A stretch of 43,357 nucleotides of DNA from Pseudomonadales bacterium (lineage in GTDB: Bacteria > Pseudomonadota > Gammaproteobacteria > Pseudomonadales > Azotimanducaceae): NCBI GenBank assembly GCA_024234635.1, contig JACKNX010000024.1, positions 1 to 43,357 on the forward strand. The letters run 5' to 3'. The first letter of the stretch is position 1. Every line of letters begins with the position of its first letter. The position numbers and the translations under genes are program-made. Under the pieces are notes generated by a model. The model searched no databases and was not told the DNA's origin. It worked only from the letters and a program-made list of their open reading frames with translations. Shown here one piece after another: positions 7,284 through 15,114 of the stretch.

Positions 7284-9166
7284 GCACTGGCACCGCGGAG
7301 CGCCCGTACTCTTGCTTCGAGCATTGCGGCGGAAACCGCTTCCGGCGGCACCGGCTCGCCTGCCACGACGTGCACCCGGCTCCAGAAACGCCCCTTGGGT
7401 TTGAACACCCCTTCACCTTCATGACTGAAGAAACTGCCCCACAGGCCACGCAATGCCATGGGCACCACGGGCACCGGCGTTTCGCGCACGATGCGTTCCA
7501 CGCCACGGCGGAACTCGGCAATGTCGCCATCCCGCGTCAACGCGCCTTCCGGAAAGATGCACAGCAGGTCACCGGCGGCGAGGCCCTCGTGGATGGCGGC
7601 AAACGCGGCTTCATACCCTTCCGGATCGACCGTGCGGCTGTCGATGGGGATCGCTCCGCCGGTGCGGAAAATGAAGTTGAGCACCGGAATACGAAAGATG
7701 GGTTTGAACATGATGAACCGGATGGGGCGTCGCACCGCGCCCGCCAGCAGCAGCGCATCCACGTACGTCACATGGTTGCACACGAGAACGGCACCGCCCT
7801 GCTCCGGAATGGCCTCCAGATTCTCATGCGTCACGCGATACATCGTATGGCTGAGCGCCCATACCAGAAAGCGCATCACGAACTCGGGCACCTGCTGGAA
7901 TACGAACACGGATACCACGATGTTCATGACAAACAGTGTCAGCAGCAGTTCGGGAATCGACAGTCCCGCCAGTTCCAGCAGCACGATGGCGATGAGGGAA
8001 GAGACCACCATGAACACCGAGTTGATGATGTTGTTGGCGGCAATGATGCGGGCGCGCCGGTCGGCGGGCGTGCGGATCTGCACCAGCGCATACAGCGGCA
8101 CGATGAACAGCCCGCCCGACAGCCCCGCCAGAAATACGTCCGCAAGCACGTGCAGGCCACCGGAACGCTGGAGAAACGCCCCCCAGTCCATCTCCGGAAC
8201 CGGCAAAAGCCCCGTCACCGCGAAGTACAGATCAATGCCCGCCAGCGACAGCCCTGCGGCCCCAAGTGGTACCAGGCCGATTTCGATACGTTGACCGGAC
8301 AGGCGTTCGCACGCCAGGGAGCCGACGGCAATGGACAGGGTGAATACAGCCAGCACCAGCGTGACCACCGTGGAATCACCTGCCAGGTGCAGGCGCGTGA
8401 GGTTGGCGATCTGCGCTGTCATCGCCGAGCCGAGCAGCCAGAACCAGGAAATACCCAGAATGGACAGAAACACGCTGTTGCGTTCCCGGGACAGGCGCAG
8501 GATGGTCACTGTCTCCCGCCACAGATTCCAGCTCACCGTGCCGTCCCGCGTCACCGGTGGTGCCGCCGGTACCAGGCAGGCCCCGATGAACCCGGCAACG
8601 GCTATGCCGATGACGCCGGCGGAGAGCAGCATGCCAACGTCCTGGAGACCGGCGATGACGCCACCCGCAATCGTGCCCAGCAGAATGGCCACGAACGTAC
8701 CCATCTCCACCTGCGCGTTACCGCCCACAAGCTCCGTCTCACGCAGGTGCTGGGGAAGAATGGCGTACTTGAGAGGCCCGAAAAACGTACTCTGCACCCC
8801 CAGCAGAAACAGCACGCCAAGCATCCCGGCAACGCTCTGGGTCAGCACGGCGACGGACGCCAGCCCCGCCACCACCACTTCGGCCCCCTTCGTCAGACGG
8901 ATCAGCATGGCCTTGTCATAACGGTCCGCCAGTTGTCCCGCGACGGCGGAGAACAGGAAAAACGGCAGGATGAATATCCCCGCCGCCAGGTTGACGTAGA
9001 TGTTGCTGGCCTGCACGTCGATCAGGCCGCCGAAAACGAAGATCAGGATGATCGCCGAGCGGAACAGGTTGTCATTGAACGCGCCAAAGAACTGGGCGAA
9101 GAACAGCGGCGCGAAACGTCGGCTGACAAGCAGCCGGAACTGGCCTTCCGTCGGGTGACTGCTCAA
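7280..9166 (-). CDS. Fused lysophospholipid transporter (MFS, LplT-like) and PlsC-type acyltransferase
   Basis: A 628-residue two-domain inner-membrane protein. Residues about 12-410 form an MFS transporter of the LplT type (FAQFFGAFNDNLFRSAIIL; ADRYDKAMLIRLTKGAE; FFGPLKYAILPQHL). Residues about 430-610 form a 1-acylglycerol-3-phosphate acyltransferase domain with the NHVTYVD (HxxxxD) box and FPEGALTRDG. Together they would flip lysophospholipid inward and re-acylate it. The acyl-ACP synthetase domain found in many LplT-Aas fusions is absent. It starts with TTG overlapping the stop of the upstream dioxygenase (TTGA), hence translational coupling. No in-frame ATG exists nearby that would keep the first helix. 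Confidence 0.92.
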   Translation of the reverse strand: MSSHPTEGQFRLLVSRRFAPLFFAQFFGAFNDNLFRSAIILIFVFGGLIDVQASNIYVNLAAGIFILPFFLFSAVAGQLADRYDKAMLIRLTKGAEVVVAGLASVAVLTQSVAGMLGVLFLLGVQSTFFGPLKYAILPQHLRETELVGGNAQVEMGTFVAILLGTIAGGVIAGLQDVGMLLSAGVIGIAVAGFIGACLVPAAPPVTRDGTVSWNLWRETVTILRLSRERNSVFLSILGISWFWLLGSAMTAQIANLTRLHLAGDSTVVTLVLAVFTLSIAVGSLACERLSGQRIEIGLVPLGAAGLSLAGIDLYFAVTGLLPVPEMDWGAFLQRSGGLHVLADVFLAGLSGGLFIVPLYALVQIRTPADRRARIIAANNIINSVFMVVSSLIAIVLLELAGLSIPELLLTLFVMNIVVSVFVFQQVPEFVMRFLVWALSHTMYRVTHENLEAIPEQGGAVLVCNHVTYVDALLLAGAVRRPIRFIMFKPIFRIPVLNFIFRTGGAIPIDSRTVDPEGYEAAFAAIHEGLAAGDLLCIFPEGALTRDGDIAEFRRGVERIVRETPVPVVPMALRGLWGSFFSHEGEGVFKPKGRFWSRVHVVAGEPVPPEAVSAAMLEARVRALRGASA

Positions 9167-10002
9167 ACCGGCTTGTCGCCCTTGATGGTGATGCGCAGCA
9201 TGCGCCGGTGCTGCGGGAAGTAGTCGTTTACGGGCTTGTGCTGCGTGATGCGGTTATCCCACATCGCCACGGTACCCGGCTCCCACTTCAGGCGCACCGT
9301 GAACTCCGGCGTGACGACGTGGTCGTACAGCATGGCCAGAAGCGCACCGCTCTCCTCCCGTGCAAGACCTTCGATATGGGTCGTGAACAAGGGATTCACG
9401 TAGATACCTTTGACGCCGGTTTCCGGATGCGTGCGAATTACCGGGTGACTCACCGGCGGATTGGCCGCCACGACCGACGCCAGTCGCGCCGCGCCGCCGG
9501 GTGCCGCCAGGCTTTCCCTGAAACCGTGCCGGAAATCGTGCACTGCGCGCAGTGACAGAAGAAAGCCGCGCATGGGATCTGACAAAGCATTGAACGCAGC
9601 GCTACAGCTCGCCCACATCGTGTCGCCGCCATACGCCGGCAGTATGTCGGCGTACAGGACGGTGAACGATGGTGGACTACTGCTGAAGGTCATATCGGTA
9701 TGCCACAGCTCGATGAGCGTGGGCTTCTCCGGTGTGCTCTCCAGCACCTGCACCACCTGCTCGCTGCCGGTGGTGCCATACGCATCGTGGGGCATGATCT
9801 CGCCGAGTTGCCGGATGCTGGCGGCGTACTGATCTTCCGTCATGGTCTGACCCCGGAAGAACGCCACGCCATTTTCCGTAACCAGACGGCGCACCTCGCT
9901 GGTCACGCCGGGATCGCCGGCCATCCTTGTCAGATCCAGCCCCGTCACATCCACACCAAGCGCACCAGCCGCTTTCTTGATCTGCATTGCTCCCACCCGC
10001 AT
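9163..10002 (-). CDS. TauD/TfdA family Fe(II)/2-oxoglutarate dioxygenase
   Basis: A 279-residue cytoplasmic oxygenase. The N-terminus MQIKKAAGALGVDVTGLDL is typical of TauD/TfdA. The iron ligands His101 and Asp103 are in WHTDMTF and the distal His is in RITQHKPVNDY, with the 2-oxoglutarate-binding Arg in the following HRRMLRITIKGD. Members hydroxylate taurine, phenoxyacetates, alkyl sulfates or other small acids; the substrate here cannot be assigned. The ATG at 10002 is preceded by GAGGGT; an ATG at 9987 (GGGAG before it) is equally possible. It is divergent from the aldolase gene by 28 bp and overlaps the transporter/acyltransferase gene, so these two form an operon. Confidence 0.92.
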   Translation of the reverse strand: MRVGAMQIKKAAGALGVDVTGLDLTRMAGDPGVTSEVRRLVTENGVAFFRGQTMTEDQYAASIRQLGEIMPHDAYGTTGSEQVVQVLESTPEKPTLIELWHTDMTFSSSPPSFTVLYADILPAYGGDTMWASCSAAFNALSDPMRGFLLSLRAVHDFRHGFRESLAAPGGAARLASVVAANPPVSHPVIRTHPETGVKGIYVNPLFTTHIEGLAREESGALLAMLYDHVVTPEFTVRLKWEPGTVAMWDNRITQHKPVNDYFPQHRRMLRITIKGDKPV

Positions 10003-10030
10003 GCTGTCACCCTCTACTGCTCTCAGCCCC

Positions 10031-10657
10031 ATGGCCACTGAAGGTATTGTCCAGTTTCACTGCACGCTCGCCGCCGGCCCCGCACCGGGGACGGACGGCA
10101 CCGCGTTACGTGAACTGGCGGGCTGGCGGCGCATTCTGCATCGCCTGCACCTGCTGGGCCAGACCCCGACCGCCTATGACGGGCTCGCGTTCGGCAACGT
10201 CAGCCTGCGACTGGGAGATGGCTTTCTGGTTACCGCCAGCCAGACCAGCGGCATCGAGTGTCTGACGGCGGACGACTGGGTGTTCGTGCACGATGTGGAC
10301 ATCGCCAGCTTCGCAACACGCGCCACCGGCACACAGCCACCGTCGTCGGAAGCCATGACGCATGCCGTCATCTACGCAACGAACCCGCAAATCCGCTACG
10401 TGCTGCACGTCCACAGCCCGAGCATCTGGCAACAGGCCACGGCACTTGGCCTGCCCGCGACTTCGCCGCGGGCCGCCAATGGCACGCCCGGGCTGATGCA
10501 GGAGACCTCGGAACTGGTGGCGCGGGCGCCGAGACTGCCACTGGTCTTCGTGAGCCCGGGCCATGAGGACGGTGTATTCGCCTGCGGGGACCAACTCGAC
10601 ACAACCGGCGGCGCATTGCTTGCGACGCTGGCCAGCGCGCTGGCGGTCGCCCCATGA
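10031..10657 (+). CDS. Class II aldolase/adducin family protein (MtnB- or Ald2-like)
   Basis: A 208-residue class II aldolase fold. The metal site is visible: His126 and His128 in HVHSP, a third His178 in SPGHEDG, and the candidate catalytic acid Glu107 in PPSSEAMTH; FGNVSLR near residue 55 matches the family GN(L/V)S motif. It overlaps mtnA by 4 bases (ATGA), so both proteins should work on the same pathway. Two options fit. One is methylthioribulose-1-phosphate dehydratase (MtnB) of methionine salvage. The other is the aldolase of the DHAP shunt, which splits 5-substituted ribulose-1-phosphate into DHAP and an aldehyde. No mtnC or mtnD is in the window, which leans slightly to the aldolase. 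I leave the symbol blank. Confidence 0.88.
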   Translation: MATEGIVQFHCTLAAGPAPGTDGTALRELAGWRRILHRLHLLGQTPTAYDGLAFGNVSLRLGDGFLVTASQTSGIECLTADDWVFVHDVDIASFATRATGTQPPSSEAMTHAVIYATNPQIRYVLHVHSPSIWQQATALGLPATSPRAANGTPGLMQETSELVARAPRLPLVFVSPGHEDGVFACGDQLDTTGGALLATLASALAVAP

Positions 10658-11652
10658 AACTGCCACCGCCGACAATCCTCTGGGAGCACGGGCGGCTGTC
10701 GGTGCTGGATCAGCGGCTGCTGCCGCACGAAGTCAGCTATCGCGAACTGCCCACGATTGCGGACGCGGTGGACGCTATTCGCACGCTCACCGTGCGCGGC
10801 GCACCGGCGATTGGCATTGCTGCCGGTTACGCCCTGGCACAGGCCGTGTCCAGGGCCCGACCGGAAAAACGTGAGCGAGTACTTACTGATGCTTCAGAGG
10901 CCCTGAAAGCATCGCGCCCGACAGCGGTTAACCTCGCGGCGGCCATCAACCGCCTGCTCGCGCTGGACAGCACCGCGCCCTCGGACCTGATCGCCGAAGC
11001 GGTGGCGTTGCATACCGAAGACCGTGCAATGTGCGCGGCAATTGGCCGGCACGGCGCCCACCTGGTGCGTCGCGCCAGCCATGTGCTCACGCATTGCAAT
11101 GCAGGCGCGCTGGCAGTGTCCGAACTCGGCACCGCCACTGCACCGATGTACACCGCCCATGGCGACGGACATCGCTTCCATGTGTGGGTGGATGAGACCC
11201 GGCCGCTATTGCAGGGCGCACGCCTCACCGCCTGGGAGCTTTCCGTCGCCGGAATCGACGTCACGCTGATCTGCGACAACATGGCGGCCTCGCTGATGGC
11301 CGCGGGACGCGTGGACCTGGTGATCGTGGGCACGGACCGCGTTGCCCGGAACGGCGATACGGCCAACAAGATCGGCACCCTGGGACTGGCCGTGCTGGCC
11401 CGTCATTTCCAGGTGCCTTTCTACGTCGCCTGCCCCGCCACAACCTACGATGCCGCCACGCCCGATGGCCGGAGCATACCCATCGAACTGCGCGATGAAG
11501 CGGAGGTGCGGGGAGACCGCGCCGCGGCCGTCCGCGCCTTCAATCCCGCCTTCGACGTCACTCCCGTGTCGCTAATCACCGGCTTCATCACGAACCACGG
11601 GCTGCTGGAAAACCCCGACGAAGCCAGCCTGCTTCGCCATTTCGCGAACTGA
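10654..11652 (+). CDS. mtnA: S-methyl-5-thioribose-1-phosphate isomerase
   Basis: A 332-residue member of the eIF2B-like MtnA family, which isomerises 5-methylthioribose-1-phosphate (or 5-deoxyribose-1-phosphate) to the ribulose form. Clear signatures: TVRGAPAIGIAAGYA, the catalytic Cys148 in THCNAGALA, Asp228 in VGTDRVARNGDTANKIGT, and the end segment PVSLITGFITNHG (near PxxLIxAIITExG of the family). Length is slightly shorter than the usual 340-350. The start overlaps the aldolase stop by 4 bases, so the pair is translationally coupled. The kinase (MtnK) or phosphorylase (MtnP) that would make its substrate is not in view. Confidence 0.96.
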   Translation: MKLPPPTILWEHGRLSVLDQRLLPHEVSYRELPTIADAVDAIRTLTVRGAPAIGIAAGYALAQAVSRARPEKRERVLTDASEALKASRPTAVNLAAAINRLLALDSTAPSDLIAEAVALHTEDRAMCAAIGRHGAHLVRRASHVLTHCNAGALAVSELGTATAPMYTAHGDGHRFHVWVDETRPLLQGARLTAWELSVAGIDVTLICDNMAASLMAAGRVDLVIVGTDRVARNGDTANKIGTLGLAVLARHFQVPFYVACPATTYDAATPDGRSIPIELRDEAEVRGDRAAAVRAFNPAFDVTPVSLITGFITNHGLLENPDEASLLRHFAN

Positions 11653-11756
11653 TCACCAGGCGGATTCGCCGCGGCGGCTCCCCCTTACATCTCATTCACC
11701 CGCCGTTCAGTCAGTCCGCGCACAATGAACACCAGACTGAGCTGTGGAGTGCGGCC

Positions 11757-12209
11757 ATGAACATCCTGAACTTCCGACGCACGACTGCCGTGGTGGCAGC
11801 AACACTGCTGCTCACGGCCACTGCATTGCCGGCCCAGGCCGGGCATCGCAACCACGGCTGGCAGGGACATGGGTATCACCATTCGGGTTACCGGGCACCC
11901 TATTACGGCTATCGCTCCTCCCACCATCATCACGGCGACCGCGGCACCTACCTCGTTGGCGGGCTGCTGGTCGGCTCGCTTCTGGCGGGCGCCTGGTACG
12001 ACAACTACTACGCGCCGCGCGTGGTGTCGCAGCCGGTGTATCGGGAGGTGGTGTACGACACCACACCCGTCGTCCGCTCCACGCGGGTGATCCGTGAGGA
12101 AGGGCGACGCCTGTTCAGGGACCGCAACGGCAACTGTTTCGAACGCTCGCTTTCCGCCAACGGTGACGATCTGATGGTTGAGCTCGATCCTGCGGAGTGC
12201 GCATGGTAG
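11757..12209 (+). CDS. Secreted His/Tyr/Gly-rich hypothetical protein
   Basis: A 150-residue protein with a signal peptide (VVAATLLLTATALPAQAG, cleavage about residue 28), then a His/Gly/Tyr-rich segment containing HHHH (about 30-62), a hydrophobic Gly-rich segment (YLVGGLLVGSLLAGAWYDNYY, which may be a membrane helix) and a charged C-terminal part with two Cys/Trp-containing turns (DRNGNCFERS; DPAECAW). Similar small glycine-zipper or RcnB-like envelope proteins exist in proteobacteria, and the His cluster could bind metal, but I recognise no named family. The ATG at 11757 has no strong ribosome binding site. A terminator-like hairpin follows 30 bases after the stop. Confidence 0.75.
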   Translation: MNILNFRRTTAVVAATLLLTATALPAQAGHRNHGWQGHGYHHSGYRAPYYGYRSSHHHHGDRGTYLVGGLLVGSLLAGAWYDNYYAPRVVSQPVYREVVYDTTPVVRSTRVIREEGRRLFRDRNGNCFERSLSANGDDLMVELDPAECAW

Positions 12210-12238
12210 CCGCTCGCGGCATCTGAAGGTTCCGCACC

Positions 12239-12296
12239 CCGGCGGCTGTCCCTCTGCTCCCCCCTCCCTCCCGGGGGGCAGCCGCCGGCCCCTTTT
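12239..12296 (+). terminator. Rho-independent terminator-like hairpin
   Basis: A perfect 10-bp GC stem (CCGGCGGCTG at 12239-12248 with CAGCCGCCGG at 12279-12288), extended inside by a C-run/GGGGGG pairing, followed by CCCCTTTT. It starts 30 bases after the stop of the His-rich protein gene and would end that transcript before greB. The T-run is only four long. Confidence 0.65.
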
Positions 12297-12377
12297 CACG
12301 CCATCGCCGATAGCACACCTGCGTCTTTCCCTGCTCCGGCATTGCACTCGCATCACGCCGCAGCGGACACTGTGCGC

Positions 12378-12902
12378 ATGAGCCGCTATCGCCCGCCGCC
12401 GCCCCGATCATCCCCGTACATCACGCCTGAAGGTCACGCCAGGCTGACGGCGGAGCTGAAGAATCTGTGGAAAGTCGAACGCCCCGCCCTGACGGCCCGC
12501 ATCGCGGCTGCGGCGGCGAACGGCGATCGCTCGGAAAACGGCGACTACATCTACGGCCGCAAGGCACTGCGTGAAATGGACGCACGAATCCGCTATCTCT
12601 CCAAACGCCTGGATCGCCTGGAAGTTGTCGACCGCGCGCCCAGGGAACCACACCGCGTGTATTTCGGCGCCTGGGTGGGCCTGGAGGACGAACAAGGCAA
12701 CGAACGTCGCTTTCGCATTGTCGGCGCTGACGAGATCGATGCCGCACGCGCTTGGATAAGCATTGATTCACCGCTCGGTCGGGCACTGCTGGGAAAAGCG
12801 GTAGATGACGAGGTAAGCATCGATGCACCGGCTGGTACACAGACATGGTGGGTGGTGGACATTGCGTACGACCCGGCAGCTCAGGCGTCGACCGACCACT
12901 GA
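12378..12902 (+). CDS. greB: Transcription elongation factor GreB
   Basis: A 174-residue Gre factor. It stimulates transcript cleavage by backtracked RNA polymerase. The N-terminal coiled coil begins with SPYITPEGHARLTAELKNLW, and the tip region NGDRSENGDYIYGRKALREM holds the two acidic residues that coordinate catalytic Mg in Gre proteins (here Asp/Glu in GDRSENGDY). The IYGRKALREMDARIRYL string is the GreB rather than GreA version. The C-terminal FKBP-like domain has RFRIVGADEID and SPLGRALLGKAVDDEV. The ATG at 12378 gives the usual N-terminus; an upstream in-frame ATG at 12342 would add 12 unrelated residues. Confidence 0.95.
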   Translation: MSRYRPPPPRSSPYITPEGHARLTAELKNLWKVERPALTARIAAAAANGDRSENGDYIYGRKALREMDARIRYLSKRLDRLEVVDRAPREPHRVYFGAWVGLEDEQGNERRFRIVGADEIDAARAWISIDSPLGRALLGKAVDDEVSIDAPAGTQTWWVVDIAYDPAAQASTDH

Positions 12903-12989
12903 TCGGTTCACTTTTTTTCCCGATTCCGCGACGGGAAACGTCGCGCGCAACGTACAACGGGCTGGGAACGATCAACGCAGGAGGTCCCA

Positions 12990-13595
12990 ATGAATCGCAA
13001 ACGACTGCTCGTGGCCATCGGCGCGCTCGCCGTCGCCGCAACCGCCGCCGTCGAAGCCCGGCCACCGTTCATGCAGGGCGGTGACCTGGACATCGCCACC
13101 GTGGAGCAGAAGGCCGCCGAACGCTTCACGTCAGCGGATACCGACAAGGACGGCAAGGTCAGCCTGGCGGAATTCCTGGCGCAGCGGGAAGAGCGCAGCC
13201 CCGGTGACGGCCCGCGCTTCCATCATTTCCGGGACGGACCCGGCGGTATGGGCGGGCCCGGCAGGCCGGGTCATGGCCATCCGCCGATGGCCATGGAATC
13301 CCAGGCCATGGAAGACGCCGTATTCAAACAGCTGGACGCCAACGGCAATGGCGCGATCTCGCGCGACGAATTCACGCACGAGAAGTTGCGCGAAGCACAT
13401 GGCACCGTGATGCGCACGGCGGTATTCGACAAACTGGATGCAAACGGCGACGGCTTCATCTCGGACGATGAGCGACCGAGTCCCGCGGAGCATCTACGCG
13501 CGCTCGATACCAATGGCGACGGCAAGGTCAGTCGCGAGGAGCGTCAGGCCGCGCACAAGAACGGCGGTGGCTGGCGCGGACAGCAGGACGGCTGA
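12990..13595 (+). CDS. Secreted EF-hand calcium-binding protein
   Basis: A 201-residue protein with a signal peptide (LLVAIGALAVAATAAVEA) and four EF-hand loops at about 50-61 (DTDKDGKVSLAE), 116-127 (DANGNGAISRDE), 150-161 (DANGDGFISDDE) and 173-184 (DTNGDGKVSREE). Each has the Asp-x-Asn/Asp-x-Asp/Asn-Gly pattern. A Gly/Pro/His/Met-rich linker (about 72-105) separates loop 1 from the rest. It should bind Ca2+ in the periplasm. AGGAGG lies just before the ATG. The ECF sigma gene starts 9 bases after its stop, so it heads a four-gene cassette with sigma factor, putative anti-sigma factor and sensor. Confidence 0.92.
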   Translation: MNRKRLLVAIGALAVAATAAVEARPPFMQGGDLDIATVEQKAAERFTSADTDKDGKVSLAEFLAQREERSPGDGPRFHHFRDGPGGMGGPGRPGHGHPPMAMESQAMEDAVFKQLDANGNGAISRDEFTHEKLREAHGTVMRTAVFDKLDANGDGFISDDERPSPAEHLRALDTNGDGKVSREERQAAHKNGGGWRGQQDG

Positions 13596-13604
13596 GCACG
13601 GCGA

Positions 13605-14144
13605 TTGGACGCGCTGCCGGATGATGTGCTGATGGCTCGCGTCCAGACTGGCGACGGGACGGCGTTCGAACACCTGCTCGAACGCCACCTGCCGGCGATA
13701 CATGCCTACGCTTACCGACTGACACGTTCACACACGGACGCGGACGATCTGGCGCAGGAAACGTTTCTGCGCCTGTGGCAGAAAGCATCGAGTTACCGGC
13801 CCGGCACCGTACGGCTGACCACCTGGCTGCACCGTGTTGCGCACAACACCTTCGTGGATACCTGGCGTAAACGCGAGGACACGCTGCCGCTGGACGATGA
13901 AGGCGACATGCCGGCAACACCGGCCGAGTCCCGGGACGACGCCCGCATGCAGGCGGTGCAGCGGGGCCTCATGCAGCTGCCACTGAACCAGCGCACCGCG
14001 GTGAGCCTGTGTCTGCTCGGCCGTTTCAGCGCCGAGGAGGCTGGCCAGATCATGGGCATGAGCACCGACGCGGTGGAATCGCTCATCGCGCGGGCGCGTC
14101 GCACGCTACGCACCCTGCTCGCTGACGGGAGGGAACACACATGA
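13605..14144 (+). CDS. ECF-type RNA polymerase sigma factor
   Basis: A 179-residue sigma-70 family protein with only regions 2 and 4. Region 2 (about 20-90) shows AYRLTRSHTDADDLAQETFLR then LW and the -10-recognition helix RLTTWLHRVAHNTFVDTWRKR. Region 4 (about 120-172) shows LPLNQRTAVSLCLLGRFSAE then EAGQIMGMSTDAVESLIARA, the helix-turn-helix. The likely start is TTG at 13605, 9 bases after the EF-hand stop; an in-frame ATG at 13632 would remove nine residues. Its stop overlaps the next ATG by 4 bases, the usual arrangement with an anti-sigma partner. Confidence 0.94.
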   Translation: MDALPDDVLMARVQTGDGTAFEHLLERHLPAIHAYAYRLTRSHTDADDLAQETFLRLWQKASSYRPGTVRLTTWLHRVAHNTFVDTWRKREDTLPLDDEGDMPATPAESRDDARMQAVQRGLMQLPLNQRTAVSLCLLGRFSAEEAGQIMGMSTDAVESLIARARRTLRTLLADGREHT

Positions 14145-14575
14145 ATCTGTCTCTGCACGAATTCTCCACGCTGCTGGATCGACATGGCAGCAACCTCGAT
14201 GCCTGGCCAGCTTCGGCGCGCGAAGCTGCGCGACGTCTGGTGGAAACGGATGCGCGGGCGCGCCGGGAACTGGACGCCGCACGGGAACTCGATGCCGCGC
14301 TGGCCGCGTTCCCCGCTCACGTGGTCACGCCGGGACTGGTGACACGGATCAATGCGACGCGTAACGCAGGCAACGCCTCGATACTGGACAGCTTCCTGCA
14401 ATGGCTGACCAGCAACGTGTGGCGTCCCGCGCTGCTCGGACTGGCGCCGCTGGTACTGGGCACGGCACTCGGCACGCTCACGCCGGCGGCGGACACTGAC
14501 AACGCGTGGGTAGCGCTGGATGCCAGCGCTCTCCTGCTCGACAACGGGTACTGGTCGGATGATTCGGATGAATAA
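14141..14575 (+). CDS. Putative single-pass anti-sigma factor
   Basis: A 144-residue protein with an acidic/Ala-rich cytoplasmic N-terminus (about 1-90; FSTLLDRHGSNLDAWP, ARRELDAARELDAALAAFP), one membrane segment at about 103-122 (WRPALLGLAPLVLGTALGTL) and a short acidic periplasmic tail. No zinc-binding HxxxCxxC (ZAS) motif is present. I do not recognise the family by sequence. The role is inferred from topology and from the 4-base overlap with the ECF sigma gene on one side and the overlap with the periplasmic sensor gene on the other, as in CnrYXH-like systems. Confidence 0.75.
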   Translation: MNLSLHEFSTLLDRHGSNLDAWPASAREAARRLVETDARARRELDAARELDAALAAFPAHVVTPGLVTRINATRNAGNASILDSFLQWLTSNVWRPALLGLAPLVLGTALGTLTPAADTDNAWVALDASALLLDNGYWSDDSDE

Positions 14576-15050
14576 GTTCAACAGGGGCCTGATGATTGCC
14601 CTGGTGGTATCGGTGGCAGTGAATCTGCTGCTGCTTGGCGTGGGTATTGGTCACCGCTTGGGTGACCATGCGCCACCGATGATGCACCCCAATCCCATGT
14701 TCGGTCTGATTCGGTTCGCAGAAACGCTGCCCGAAGGCCGCCGGCAGGCGCTGCTGTCGCAACTGGACACCTACCGGCAGACCGCGCGCCCGGCATATCG
14801 GGAAATGCGGGAGCTGCAGAATCGGCTGCGCCGCGAAATTGTCGCCGATCCCGTCGACCCGCAGGCGCTGCGCGCCGCGCTCGATGCCATTCAGTCACAT
14901 GTCCAGACGCAGCAGGAACACAGCCGGGATGCCTTTATCCAGTTGCTGCTGACACTGTCCGCGGAAGAGCGTGCCGCGCTGGATACGCGCATGCGGCACC
15001 CGCGGCATGGGCCGCGGCGCGCGTTCGACGATAAACCGGGCCGCGACTGA
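14568..15050 (+). CDS. Periplasmic heavy-metal-sensor-like (CnrX/Spy-type) protein
   Basis: A 160-residue membrane-anchored protein. An N-terminal helix (LMIALVVSVAVNLLLLGVGIG) is followed by a helical, Arg/Glu/Gln-rich periplasmic domain with RFAETLPEGRRQALLSQLDT, an ETLPEGRR/LTLSAEERAAL pair and a long amphipathic helix rich in Gln and Ala. This pattern is that of the heavy-metal resistance/periplasmic sensor family related to CnrX, Spy and CpxP. His and Met residues after the helix (HAPPMMHPNPM) could bind metal. The ATG at 14568 overlaps the upstream stop by 8 bases; an in-frame ATG at 14559 is possible. It likely senses an envelope or metal signal for the sigma/anti-sigma pair. Confidence 0.82.
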   Translation: MNKFNRGLMIALVVSVAVNLLLLGVGIGHRLGDHAPPMMHPNPMFGLIRFAETLPEGRRQALLSQLDTYRQTARPAYREMRELQNRLRREIVADPVDPQALRAALDAIQSHVQTQQEHSRDAFIQLLLTLSAEERAALDTRMRHPRHGPRRAFDDKPGRD

Positions 15051-15114
15051 TGCACGCTGTCTTCCCGCTGTCGGGCCAGTTCAACGGCAACTCCGTCGAC
15101 ACGCCCTGAAGCAA

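Noticed and set aside
7370..9223. A 617-codon plus-strand frame over the LplT-PlsC gene
   Set aside because: It is the antisense of a transporter and acyltransferase with clear motifs; its His/Gln/Arg composition is a known shadow pattern.
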